Shown piece by piece: positions 1-8,231 of a DNA stretch of 34,547 bases; positions within the stretch are counted from its first letter, which is position 1, and every line of letters starts with the position of its first letter. Origin of the DNA: Acinetobacter lwoffii (GTDB lineage: Bacteria; Pseudomonadota; Gammaproteobacteria; Pseudomonadales; Moraxellaceae). The translations under genes and the position numbers were made by a program. The notes under the pieces are model-generated. The model saw nothing but the letters and a program-made list of their open reading frames with translations, had not been told where the DNA came from and made no database searches. The stretch covers positions 6,843-41,389 of the forward strand of contig NZ_DCLL01000057.1 in the NCBI RefSeq assembly GCF_002321025.1, read 5' to 3'.

Positions 1-393
1 ACCCTTTGGTAATGCTCGTATAGTTGAGTAAATCGTTGTATGGCTTACATTCATTGTTTGATCCAAATCAGGAAATGTCTTTAAACGCTTCGATATTTGC
101 TGAGGAGACCATAAACAACGGATCGCTTCAACAATAAATCTCCAGAGGATTGAGTCGATTTTGAGTTTTCTGTGACCACGTCTACGTCTAGCGAAGGTGT
201 TATCAGAAGCATATCGAGCTTGATAAACGTCATTGATGCTATTTCTTTTAAGTTCACGATAGATCGTACTAGGATGTCTTTTAATAAGTTCAGCAAATTT
301 TCTGGGTGAAAAGCCTTCTTTTCTTGACTCAAGCATTAATGCAGTACGATCTTCAAAGTTAAGATGATGGCATGACAATTTTATATACTCCAT
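1..393 (-). CDS. IS30-family transposase, N-terminal part (runs off window)
   Basis: An open frame of 131 codons starts at ATG 393 and runs without a stop to base 1, so the C-terminal part is missing. The protein opens MEYIKLSCHHLNFEDRTALM and contains HPSTIYRELKRN near residues 40-51. This is the helix-turn-helix signature of IS30-family transposases, which bind the IS ends through it. It continues with a basic ARRRRGHRKL stretch and CLWSPQQISKRL, also typical of the family. The DDE catalytic residues would lie beyond the window. Upstream of the start is a run of A+T with no clear ribosome binding site, as is common in IS genes. The family call is firm; whether the element is intact cannot be judged. 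Confidence 0.85.
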   Translation of the reverse strand, partial: MEYIKLSCHHLNFEDRTALMLESRKEGFSPRKFAELIKRHPSTIYRELKRNSINDVYQARYASDNTFARRRRGHRKLKIDSILWRFIVEAIRCLWSPQQISKRLKTFPDLDQTMNVSHTTIYSTIRALPKG

Positions 394-450
394 AAACCCT
401 TTAAATTAATTAGGTGGTTTATGTCGCACTTCAAGTTTTACTCTGCCCCT
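1..450 (-). mobile_element. IS30-family insertion sequence, one end only
   Basis: The segment holds the start of an IS30-type transposase gene reading leftwards plus its upstream end. The outer boundary lies somewhere around 432-450, in the stretch that reads AGTAAAACTTGAAGTGCGAC on the minus strand. I cannot fix the terminal inverted repeat because the other end is outside the window. It abuts the stop codon of the flippase gene ending at 454. The family call comes from the transposase N-terminus; the exact element is not identified. Confidence 0.75.
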
Positions 451-453
451 CTT

Positions 454-1713
454 TCAATAAAGAAGTGAAAAAAGCAAACATGCCCAGAGTGCAAATGGAG
501 AAATAATATACAACGGCGAAACAGTTAGTTTATTTTTTAAATAAATACAATAAATCAATATAATTAAAGTTTCTAAAAAAACATAACTAGCTGCAACTGT
601 TTTTGGAGAAAAAATATTAAACTTAATAAGTAGAAATAAAAACAAAATATAGCATAAAAAAACAAAAAAATTGGTACTTAAAACTATTTTTTGGCCACCA
701 TTAACATTTATAAAGTTTGATAAAGGACTATATATAAAAATGGCAACCAAATAAATAACCAAGATTTTAACCACATCATAGGATTGATAATATTTCTCTA
801 AGCCTAAGATATTCAGAGCTAGTGGAAAAAATTTAACGATACATATCGAAATAAAGATAGCTGGTAAAAAGAAGTGAAAAAAACCTTTTGAGTCAAAACC
901 CTTAAAATCTTCAGAAATGAATTTAGGTATATATGCCTGCACTAATGCATTATTTACAAACATAAATGGAGAAATAAATTTTAATGCACCCAAGTATATT
1001 GCCAAGTAAATAACATTACCAAAATTATTAAACGCAATCACAGCCATCTTATTATAAAATGAATTAATAAAAAATATGCCTAAAAAAATACATACCGATC
1101 TAAACAGTTCCAATCTAAATTTAAAAATACTAATTGAAAACAAACCTTTTTTAAAATAAAATAAGAAAAACAAGAAAGAAACTATACCACTAATTATAAT
1201 TTGTATTATAATTATTGACTGTATATCAAATCTAGTATTAGATCTAGTTGTATAATAGGCGGTTGCCAACACAAATATTGATATTAAAATATCTTTTGAG
1301 ATCAATATAAATCTTTTATTTTCAACCAGAAACTTTGCAAAAATCGGAATTGATAACCCATTTAAAAACAAAGAAAGAAACAAAAAAATCGACAAATTTA
1401 AATTTATTTTAAATATCAATATACATAAAATACTAACTAAAATAAGTACGATACTTCCCAAAGTTAACTGAATAAAGACCTTTTCACTTAAATCAACCTT
1501 ACCCAATCTAAAATCTTGCAGATATATATTTCTAAAAGAATTAAATACAACCATTTGCAATAATGCGAAACATTCGAAAACTAATCCATAGAGCCCAAAC
1601 TCTGCAAGAGTTAATTCTCGCATAAAGATAAAGACAGAGATTAAATTTATTATCTGTGCTATTAAAGAGCCTAGAGCATAAGCTAAAGCTGTTTTCAAGA
1701 TGGTATCTTTCAT
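454..1713 (-). CDS. wzx: Second Wzx-like polysaccharide flippase
   Basis: A 419-residue, almost wholly hydrophobic protein with about twelve predicted membrane segments. Its N-terminus (ALAYALGSLIAQIINLISVF, then RELTLAEFGLYGL) is typical of the MATE/MOP-superfamily oligosaccharide flippases (Wzx), which move lipid-linked repeat units across the inner membrane. The start overlaps the preceding glycosyltransferase stop by four bases (ATGA), so the two are translationally coupled. The gene is very AT-rich: bases 1141-1200 contain 11 G or C out of 60. The last hydrophobic segment ends abruptly (LLFSLLY, then stop) a few bases from the IS30 end, so the C-terminus may be slightly shortened. It is the second flippase gene in the window, and its sequence is not visibly close to the one at 14726-15898. 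The wzx symbol is by family, not proven substrate. Confidence 0.8.
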   Translation of the reverse strand: MKDTILKTALAYALGSLIAQIINLISVFIFMRELTLAEFGLYGLVFECFALLQMVVFNSFRNIYLQDFRLGKVDLSEKVFIQLTLGSIVLILVSILCILIFKINLNLSIFLFLSLFLNGLSIPIFAKFLVENKRFILISKDILISIFVLATAYYTTRSNTRFDIQSIIIIQIIISGIVSFLFFLFYFKKGLFSISIFKFRLELFRSVCIFLGIFFINSFYNKMAVIAFNNFGNVIYLAIYLGALKFISPFMFVNNALVQAYIPKFISEDFKGFDSKGFFHFFLPAIFISICIVKFFPLALNILGLEKYYQSYDVVKILVIYLVAIFIYSPLSNFINVNGGQKIVLSTNFFVFLCYILFLFLLIKFNIFSPKTVAASYVFLETLIILIYCIYLKNKLTVSPLYIISPFALWACLLFSLLY

Positions 1714-2780
1714 GAATTTACTCTAGCTATTCTCTTAATATTATCTCTCCAATCATTATTCTTCTTTACATAATTAGAGCAAATCGCACCTTTTTTAACT
1801 GCCATATCTATATTTAATATTAGAGATTGTAAAATTTCTGCCAAATTATTTTCATCTTCATAAATATATCCATCAGAACTTTTAATTAAGTCATTACCTC
1901 CAGAATTTTTGGATAAAATTGGGCAACATCCCATCCAGCAGGCTTCGATAGTAGATAGTGGATAACCTTCTGATAATGAAGTCATTATGAAAATATGACT
2001 TTCACTGTACAACTCTTTCATTGCATCTGGATTTACAAACCCACGAAAAACTATTTTTTCTTTTAAGTGCGGATGTAAATTAAAATATTTTTCTATTTCA
2101 ATTTTAAAAGAATCTGTCTCTCCACCTACGCAATTTAAACACCACTCTAAATCCTGAGGTAATCGACTCAACGCATTAATCAGCTCCCACACATTTTTTC
2201 TTTCATCGCCACATTTTCCTACAAAGCACATATTTGGTACAGATTTTTTCTGAACATTTGAATTACCTTTGTAATATAACTCACTAACTCCATTTGGTAT
2301 ATATTCAACTCTGATGTTATTTTCACTAAAAAAATTAGACCAAGATGTATGTTCTACAGTAATTTTATTAATAAAAATTCTTAAAAATATAAACAATATA
2401 ATTTTATTAAAAAAACTAAAATTAGGATAACAATCTGTAGCATCACATTTTATTACGACATACCCTTTAGGATTAAATATTTTATACACTAAAGCATAAA
2501 CCAAACTATACTTTCGCAAATGAAACAACTGCAATACATTAATTTTTCTAGCATTTACTATTATTTTTTTCACTATTCCCATAGAGACTTTTGTTGTTTT
2601 CTCATTAGCATTAATAGTTATCAAATTAAACCCATCAACAACTTCTATATTTTCATTAAAGCCTTTACGCCATAACTCTACATCATAATTTAAAATTTTT
2701 GATGCATGATAAGGTACCTGTCCAACATCTTTTACAAAATGAAAATCTTCATATCTTTCAAAAATTGTAACCCATTTCAT
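1710..2780 (-). CDS. GT4-family glycosyltransferase
   Basis: 356 residues with the GT-B fold features of glycosyltransferase family 4. The C-terminal domain holds FVGKCGDERKNVWELINAL and the E-x7-E nucleotide-sugar site EGYPLSTIEACWMG. The ATG at 2780 has a strong AAGGAG ribosome site about ten bases upstream. The gene lies between a GT2 transferase and a flippase in an AT-rich block whose gene spacing indicates one operon. It likely adds one sugar to the lipid-linked capsule repeat at the cytoplasmic face of the membrane. Donor and acceptor cannot be read from sequence. Confidence 0.82.
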   Translation of the reverse strand: MKWVTIFERYEDFHFVKDVGQVPYHASKILNYDVELWRKGFNENIEVVDGFNLITINANEKTTKVSMGIVKKIIVNARKINVLQLFHLRKYSLVYALVYKIFNPKGYVVIKCDATDCYPNFSFFNKIILFIFLRIFINKITVEHTSWSNFFSENNIRVEYIPNGVSELYYKGNSNVQKKSVPNMCFVGKCGDERKNVWELINALSRLPQDLEWCLNCVGGETDSFKIEIEKYFNLHPHLKEKIVFRGFVNPDAMKELYSESHIFIMTSLSEGYPLSTIEACWMGCCPILSKNSGGNDLIKSSDGYIYEDENNLAEILQSLILNIDMAVKKGAICSNYVKKNNDWRDNIKRIARVNS

Positions 2781-2798
2781 AAAATAAAGACTCCTTAA

Positions 2799-3635
2799 TT
2801 AGATTTTACATCTTGGATGGTTACCTAATATATATATATATACTACAGTAAAGAAATCATTGTACTCTTTTCTTTTTATTTTTTTGAAGCTTAGCTTAAT
2901 TATATTAAATAATGTATATTTACTATAATACTTTATACTTAAAACCTCATCATAAAGTCTTTCCTTCTGACGCCACGGATTAGTATTTTCCTCTTCTATT
3001 CTCGATAAAGAATGATTTAAAAAAGTTTGAGAAGAAATTAAAAAACTCTCTCTTCCAAGTTTATTTAACCGTCTAAAGAAACTAAAATCAACTCCATATA
3101 ATGCAAATCTTGAGTCAAAAATTTCTAAATTATATTTTTTAAAAGTATTTTTTATTTTATTAGAAATGATAAGACCTGACCCTATCGAGAACAACTCACC
3201 TCCACTTTCTATTAGGCCATGTTCAGAAATTATTTGCTCATTAAGTTTTGGATAGTACTGTTTTTCATCTACAATCGAGATTATTTTTGGCAACTCAAGA
3301 TCAATATTAGTCATTTGAAATAAAAAAATTTCATAGTCAAGATTAATCTCAGTGTCATCATCAAATAACGCATAATAGTCCGCATCAATAGAATTTATAA
3401 AATCATTATAAATCCAGCTTAATGGTTTATTCTGAATTTGATTTTCAAATTCTACACGCTTATGTTTTTTTGACAACGCCATAAAAAAAGGATCATGGCT
3501 ATCTAAACTTTCTGGTCCATTATTTACGATCAGCAATTGATCCAGTTGATGTGAAAATTTGATTAAACTTTGTAACGTTTTAGATTCTTCAAAATGCTTT
3601 CCATACAATATCACTACCATGGCAATTGTTTTCAT
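2799..3635 (-). CDS. GT2-family (GT-A) glycosyltransferase
   Basis: 278 residues. It begins with a beta strand typical of GT-A enzymes (MKTIAMVVILYG). It carries the metal-binding acidic motif ALFDDDTEIN near residue 95 and a downstream GSGLIISNKI stretch seen in rhamnosyl- and galactofuranosyl-type GT2 proteins. I prefer the ATG at 3635, which has GGA seven bases upstream; an in-frame ATG at 3647 is possible. The 3' end encodes a tyrosine/isoleucine run on an alternating AT tract (2828-2842). The gene is very AT-rich like its two downstream neighbours and follows ugd by about 30 bases. The likely role is transfer of one sugar in capsule repeat assembly; the sugar is unknown. Confidence 0.78.
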   Translation of the reverse strand: MKTIAMVVILYGKHFEESKTLQSLIKFSHQLDQLLIVNNGPESLDSHDPFFMALSKKHKRVEFENQIQNKPLSWIYNDFINSIDADYYALFDDDTEINLDYEIFLFQMTNIDLELPKIISIVDEKQYYPKLNEQIISEHGLIESGGELFSIGSGLIISNKIKNTFKKYNLEIFDSRFALYGVDFSFFRRLNKLGRESFLISSQTFLNHSLSRIEEENTNPWRQKERLYDEVLSIKYYSKYTLFNIIKLSFKKIKRKEYNDFFTVVYIYILGNHPRCKI

Positions 3636-3665
3636 AATCGTATCCATATCTCAAAATTGTATGAA

Positions 3666-4832
3666 TTAATTGTCACCAAACAGATCACGCGTAAATACTT
3701 TCTCAAGTACATCATTCAGATCCGATACAATTCTGTTTGCAATAATGATATCGCTTAGTTGTTTGAACTCTGCTAAGTCATTTATGACATCTGAGCCAAA
3801 GAAAGAGGCTTCTTGAAGCACAGGTTCATATACTACCACACGTATACCCTTTGCTTTCAGGCGCTTCATAATGCCTTGTATCGCAGACTGTCTAAAATTA
3901 TCACTGCCTGCTTTCATTACCAGTCGGTAAATACCTACTGTTTTAGGCTTTTTCTTAACAATTTGCTCTGCAATAAAATCTTTACGTGTCGTGTTAGATT
4001 GAATAATTGCAGAAATCAGGGTTTGTGGTACATCCTGATAATTTGCAAGTAATTGCTTGGTATCTTTAGGTAGGCAATACCCCCCATAGCCAAACGATGG
4101 ATTGTTGTAATGCGTCCCTATACGTGGGTCTTTACCTACAGCATTAATAATGTCTTTACTATTTAAGCCACGCGAGGCGCAATAGGTATCTAGCTCATTA
4201 AAATATGCAACCCGCATGGCCAAGTATGTATTTGAAAATAGTTTTACAGCTTCTGCTTCAGTCGAATCCATTAAAAGAACATCTACGTCTTCTTTTAAGC
4301 TGCCCGATTTAAACAGTGCACCTATCTTTTGGCCTATTTCTGACGTGTCACCGACTACAATACGTGACGGGTATAAGTTATCTAAAAGTGCTTTCCCTTC
4401 ACGTAAAAATTCGGGTGAAAATACAATGTTCAAATTTGGATACTGTTCCTGCATTTTTTGAGTAAAACCCACAGGAATGGTAGATTTAATTACAATAATG
4501 GCCTGGCTGTTTCGATGGTTTAAATCTTTTAAAACCTGTTCGATAGAGTTGGTGTCAAAGTAATTGGTTTGCTCATCGTAATTGGTCGGTGTTGCAACAA
4601 TAATCACTTCGGCATTGGCATAAGCAAGTGTCGAATCAAGCGTGGCTTGAAAATCAATATCTTTGGCAAGATATAGTTCAATCAATTCATCCTGAATAGG
4701 TGATTTTCGCTGTTGAAGTAATTGCACGCGAGTTTTATCTATATCTAGTGCAATTACCTCATGTTTCAATGCAAAAAGCATTGCATTTGATAGCCCAACA
4801 TAACCTGTACCAACAACAGTTATTTTATACAT
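3666..4832 (-). CDS. ugd: UDP-glucose 6-dehydrogenase
   Basis: 388 residues. The N-terminal NAD-binding fingerprint is GTGYVGLSNAMLFA (residues 8-21), and the central part has KSTIPVGFT and SPEFLREG. The catalytic cysteine is in GGYCLPKDT near residue 253. These are the hallmarks of Ugd, which oxidises UDP-glucose twice with NAD to give UDP-glucuronate in the cytoplasm. The start at 4832 is supported by an AGGGGG ribosome site. Base composition is nearer to the rest of the locus than to the AT-rich genes downstream. In many Acinetobacter K loci ugd sits with galU and gpi; here galU is absent and two glycosyltransferases and a flippase follow directly. It supplies UDP-GlcA for the capsule. Confidence 0.93.
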   Translation of the reverse strand: MYKITVVGTGYVGLSNAMLFALKHEVIALDIDKTRVQLLQQRKSPIQDELIELYLAKDIDFQATLDSTLAYANAEVIIVATPTNYDEQTNYFDTNSIEQVLKDLNHRNSQAIIVIKSTIPVGFTQKMQEQYPNLNIVFSPEFLREGKALLDNLYPSRIVVGDTSEIGQKIGALFKSGSLKEDVDVLLMDSTEAEAVKLFSNTYLAMRVAYFNELDTYCASRGLNSKDIINAVGKDPRIGTHYNNPSFGYGGYCLPKDTKQLLANYQDVPQTLISAIIQSNTTRKDFIAEQIVKKKPKTVGIYRLVMKAGSDNFRQSAIQGIMKRLKAKGIRVVVYEPVLQEASFFGSDVINDLAEFKQLSDIIIANRIVSDLNDVLEKVFTRDLFGDN

Positions 4833-5118
4833 TCAAAATCCCCCTATTATTTATCTAAATGAGCTATCATTTTAAAATACGAATTAATACACATGATTCA
4901 TCGTAAATCCACTAAAAAACAATAAATACACAATAGACCTCTTGCGAAAGTATCATTTTTGACTATTTTAGACTTTGATATTTATTTAAAAATCAACGCT
5001 TATAACTGATTAAATTTTAATCAACGCAAGAGGTCTAATTAAGTTAAGATATTATCTTCTTAAGAATAAAACCAACTTAACATACGATTACTCGAAGTAA
5101 TATCTTGGCTGACTTTCA
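4833..5118. other. Intergenic region between ugd and gdr
   Basis: Besides the MITE-like element this gap holds two further inverted repeats: TTAAGTT (5039-5045) with AACTTAA (5074-5080), and AAGATATTA (5046-5054) with TAATATCTT (5098-5106). They may act as the 3' end of the gdr transcript. I see no gene and no T-tract terminator. The AT-rich part from 4840 to 4930 presumably carries the ugd promoter, but no clear -35/-10 pair stands out. Confidence 0.45.
4934..5037. mobile_element. MITE-like element (about 100 bp, perfect terminal inverted repeats)
   Basis: TAGACCTCTTGCG (4934-4946) is the exact reverse complement of CGCAAGAGGTCTA (5025-5037). If the outer TA is read as a target duplication, the element is 4936-5035, 100 bp, with 11-bp perfect ends. 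It is AT-rich inside, has no coding capacity, and contains a 9-bp direct repeat AATCAACGC (4991-4999 and 5019-5027). A TA target and GACCTCTTGCG-like ends would suit mobilisation by an IS5-family transposase; that assignment is inferred from general pattern, not matched. Confidence 0.65.
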
Positions 5119-6978
5119 TTAATCTTGAACACGGTAACGATATCCATCCACATATTTTTCCAAGTCCTTATACAAGTTGACTATTGTATTTTTACTGATA
5201 AAACTTAATTGCCATCTTTCAAAACATTTAGAAATCATTCCAAACTCACAGCCTTTTTCATAACACTTTAATATCCTTTCATGATCCGTTTTTTCAACAT
5301 TGTCAGCATCAATCAACAATTCTTCATATAACTTTTCACCCGGACGTAGACCTGTAAATTGTATCTCAATATCACCTATACCATTTTCATCTATAGCTCG
5401 AAAACCACTCAAACGAATCATTTGTTTAGCTAAGTCTACTATTTTAACTGGCTCGCCCATATCCAATATAAACACATCACCGCCTGTCCCCATCGCACCC
5501 GCCTGAATCACCAACTGCGCAGCTTCAGGAATGGTCATAAAATAACGCGTAACTTCTGGGTGCGTTACTGTAACAGGCTCGCCTTTAGCAATCTGCTTTT
5601 TAAACAAAGGGACGACAGAACCTGATGAACCTAATACATTACCAAAACGCACTATACTGATTTGTGTTTGAGGTTTTGTGGCAGCTAAACCTTGACAATA
5701 CAATTCTGCCATCCGTTTCGATGCACCCATGACATTGGTTGGACGTACAGCTTTGTCAGTAGAAATCAAGACAAAGGTTTCAACCCCTTGAGCCACAGCG
5801 GCATCAACACTACGGGCCGTACCAATTGAAGTATTATAGATCCCTTCAAACGGGTTGGCTTCAACCAAGGGCACATGCTTATAAGCTGCTGCATGGTAAA
5901 CCGTTTGCACAGCATGCTTTTGCAATATACATTCCAATTTTATTTGGTGAGTCACAGAACCTAGTATAGGCACTACTTCTACACCTGCGTTTTGTAATTC
6001 GCGATCAATGGAATACAGCGCAAATTCAGACATTTCAAACAGCACTAATACCTTCGGTTGGTGCTTAATGATCTGACGACAAAGTTCCGAGCCAATAGAG
6101 CCTCCTGCGCCAGTCACCATCACCACTTTATCTTTAATATTTTTTTCTAACAGTTCAGGTTTGGGCGGTACAGGGTCACGGCCGAGTAAATCAATAATAT
6201 CCACTTCACGGATATCAGATACTTTGACTTGACCATCGACCAACTGGGTCACACCAGGAAGCTCCATGATTTTGACATCAGTCGCATCAAAAGACTCAAT
6301 GATTTCTTTTTTACGCGCTCGCCCTACAGATGGCATGGCAAGTAATACTTCTTCGATGCCAAATTTACCGAGTTTCTTTTGGGCTTTTTTCGGTGAGTAA
6401 ATTTTTAAACCACTTAAGGATTGACCACGTAGTGATTTTTTATCATCAATAAAGTATACAGGTAGATAATCATCAGAACGGTTTAATGCCGCAGCAATTT
6501 GTTGTCCTGCCAGCCCTGCACCATAAATCGCGACACGTTTACGGCTTTGTTTTTTGGCAAAGGTTTTTAAAGTCGCATAACGAATCACCGCACGACTCCA
6601 CCACATGTATGAAAACAGCATAAAGCCATACATCAGTGGAATACTCATCGGAATAAAGGCCACATCCAGTTTTTTAATGCAATATAGAGCCACGATTTGC
6701 AGGAATGTGCCAATCGAAATCCGCAGTAAATAATCTTCGTTAAAGGACCGAACAATGGCGCGATAAATCCCGAGTAAGGCAAAAATTACCACACCACAGA
6801 TCGCCACATAGATATACCAAGCCTCTAGCCCTTGCATCACCGTCACATTTGGACGTGCCAAACGAATGGCATAGGCCAGCCACATCATCAGTGGCAACAT
6901 ACACATATCCATGGTCACCAAAACCACCTGTTTTTGGCGACGCGGTAAGGATGCAATAGAACGAATAAAATCTTTCAT
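5119..6978 (-). CDS. gdr: UDP-GlcNAc 4,6-dehydratase (PglF/WbpM/Gdr family)
   Basis: 619 residues, the usual length for the long membrane-bound form. The first ~130 residues contain four hydrophobic segments. A CoA-binding-like Rossmann domain follows (VAIYGAGLAGQQIAAAL, about 150-165), then a catalytic SDR domain with TGAGGSIGSELCRQI (~288-302). The active-site stretch STDKAVRPTNVMGASKRMAE near 405-425 has the Met-x3-Lys that replaces Tyr-x3-Lys in this subfamily. The reaction is UDP-GlcNAc to UDP-2-acetamido-2,6-dideoxy-4-keto-hexose, the first step to UDP-diNAcBac/QuiNAc4NAc. It is the last gene of the minus-strand operon, downstream of the aminotransferase, acetyltransferase and initiating transferase that act after it (weeK in the emulsan-type cluster nomenclature). 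Confidence 0.92.
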   Translation of the reverse strand: MKDFIRSIASLPRRQKQVVLVTMDMCMLPLMMWLAYAIRLARPNVTVMQGLEAWYIYVAICGVVIFALLGIYRAIVRSFNEDYLLRISIGTFLQIVALYCIKKLDVAFIPMSIPLMYGFMLFSYMWWSRAVIRYATLKTFAKKQSRKRVAIYGAGLAGQQIAAALNRSDDYLPVYFIDDKKSLRGQSLSGLKIYSPKKAQKKLGKFGIEEVLLAMPSVGRARKKEIIESFDATDVKIMELPGVTQLVDGQVKVSDIREVDIIDLLGRDPVPPKPELLEKNIKDKVVMVTGAGGSIGSELCRQIIKHQPKVLVLFEMSEFALYSIDRELQNAGVEVVPILGSVTHQIKLECILQKHAVQTVYHAAAYKHVPLVEANPFEGIYNTSIGTARSVDAAVAQGVETFVLISTDKAVRPTNVMGASKRMAELYCQGLAATKPQTQISIVRFGNVLGSSGSVVPLFKKQIAKGEPVTVTHPEVTRYFMTIPEAAQLVIQAGAMGTGGDVFILDMGEPVKIVDLAKQMIRLSGFRAIDENGIGDIEIQFTGLRPGEKLYEELLIDADNVEKTDHERILKCYEKGCEFGMISKCFERWQLSFISKNTIVNLYKDLEKYVDGYRYRVQD

Positions 6979-7034
6979 TGAGGCTCAGCTATCTTGAGCT
7001 AAAAAGCACGGCGTGATTATACGCTGTTTTTAGC

Positions 7035-8204
7035 CTAAATCTTCGCGATCACGCTTTGAATCGCATCAAGCGTCTGTTGAATGCTTTGTTCAGACAACGT
7101 TGGGTGCACCAAGAACATCAGACTACTTTCTCCTAAAGCTTTGGCATTCTCCAATCGTTGTTCAGGACGCCACGGTGTACCTTCAAAAGCATGTTCTAAA
7201 TACACTTCTGAACATGAACCACTAAAACACGGCACATTCTGCGCTGAGATTTCTGCCATGATGCGATCACGTGACCAGCCTTCAGGCAAAGCGTCCACGT
7301 TGACTTGTACATAACATTTATAAGCAGCATGCACATAATCAGACGATGGCTTCGCAACAGTGAAATAAGGACTCTGTTCAAACACCGCTTGGATACGTGC
7401 CATATGAGCATTGCGTTTCACTGTCCAGTTTGGCATCTGTTTCAATTGCAAACGGCCAATCACCGCCTGCATTTCCATCATGCGCCAGTTGGTCCCAAAA
7501 GAGTCATGCAACCAACGAAAACCCGGTGGATGTTGTTTGTTATAGACGCTATCAAAGTTTTTACCATGGTCTTTGTATGACCACATTTTTTTCCAAAGAT
7601 TTTCATCATTGGTGGTGACCATTCCGCCTTCACCACCGGTGGTCATAATTTTGTCTTGGCAGAATGACCATGCGCCAATATGTCCGATTGAACCGGCAGA
7701 TTTGCCTTTATACATTGCACCATGCGCTTGGGCACAATCTTCAATCACGAAGATGCCTTTTTCCTCGGCAAATTGCATGATCGGATCCATATCACACATC
7801 CAACCTGCCAAATGCACACAGATAATGGCTTTGGTATTCGGTGTAAGTACCGCTTCGATGGTATGGCGTGAGATATTTTGTGAGTCGAGTTCGACATCGG
7901 CAAAAATTGGATTAGCCCCTGCGGTGACAATCGAGCTTGCCGAAGCTAAAAAGGTACGTGACGTGACAATTACATCATCACCTGTGCCAATGCCTAAGGC
8001 TTTGATAGCTAAATCCAGTGCTACCGTACCATTCGCTACGGCAACCGCATGCTTCGTTCCTGCAAAATGTGCAAATTCCTTTTCAAATTCACGGCATTCC
8101 TGCCCCGTCCAATAATTGACTTTATTGGACAAAAGGACCTTTGATACCGCATCGGCTTCTGCTTGGGTAAAGCTCGGCCAAGGCTCAAATGCACTGTTTA
8201 ACAT
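7035..8204 (-). CDS. pglE: UDP-4-keto-sugar aminotransferase (PglE/QhbB-like)
   Basis: 389 residues of the DegT/DnrJ/EryC1/StrS PLP-dependent aminotransferase family. Visible features are VAVANGTVALDLAIKALGIG (about 55-75), IEDCAQAHGAMYKGK with the cofactor-contacting aspartate, and the Schiff-base lysine in SFCQDKIMTTGGEGGM near residue 184. GTNWRMMEMQAVIGRLQL, typical of sugar aminotransferases, also follows. It should convert the Gdr 4-keto product to UDP-4-amino-4,6-dideoxy-GlcNAc using glutamate. Order and spacing (30 bases to the acetyltransferase upstream, 56 to gdr) fit one operon. In Acinetobacter literature the equivalent is called weeJ or qhbB; I assign it by family and neighbourhood. 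Confidence 0.88.
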   Translation of the reverse strand: MLNSAFEPWPSFTQAEADAVSKVLLSNKVNYWTGQECREFEKEFAHFAGTKHAVAVANGTVALDLAIKALGIGTGDDVIVTSRTFLASASSIVTAGANPIFADVELDSQNISRHTIEAVLTPNTKAIICVHLAGWMCDMDPIMQFAEEKGIFVIEDCAQAHGAMYKGKSAGSIGHIGAWSFCQDKIMTTGGEGGMVTTNDENLWKKMWSYKDHGKNFDSVYNKQHPPGFRWLHDSFGTNWRMMEMQAVIGRLQLKQMPNWTVKRNAHMARIQAVFEQSPYFTVAKPSSDYVHAAYKCYVQVNVDALPEGWSRDRIMAEISAQNVPCFSGSCSEVYLEHAFEGTPWRPEQRLENAKALGESSLMFLVHPTLSEQSIQQTLDAIQSVIAKI

Positions 8205-8231
8205 GGAGTTTTCTCAGTCTAAAAATGGAGT

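Noticed and set aside
81..332. Open frame of 83 codons on the minus strand
   Set aside because: It is a shadow in another frame of the IS30 transposase gene, which reads openly from 393 to the window edge and has a clear family motif.
7573..8115. 180-codon plus-strand open frame opposite the aminotransferase gene
   Set aside because: It is antisense to a well-supported gene, without a ribosome site or a recognisable protein pattern.
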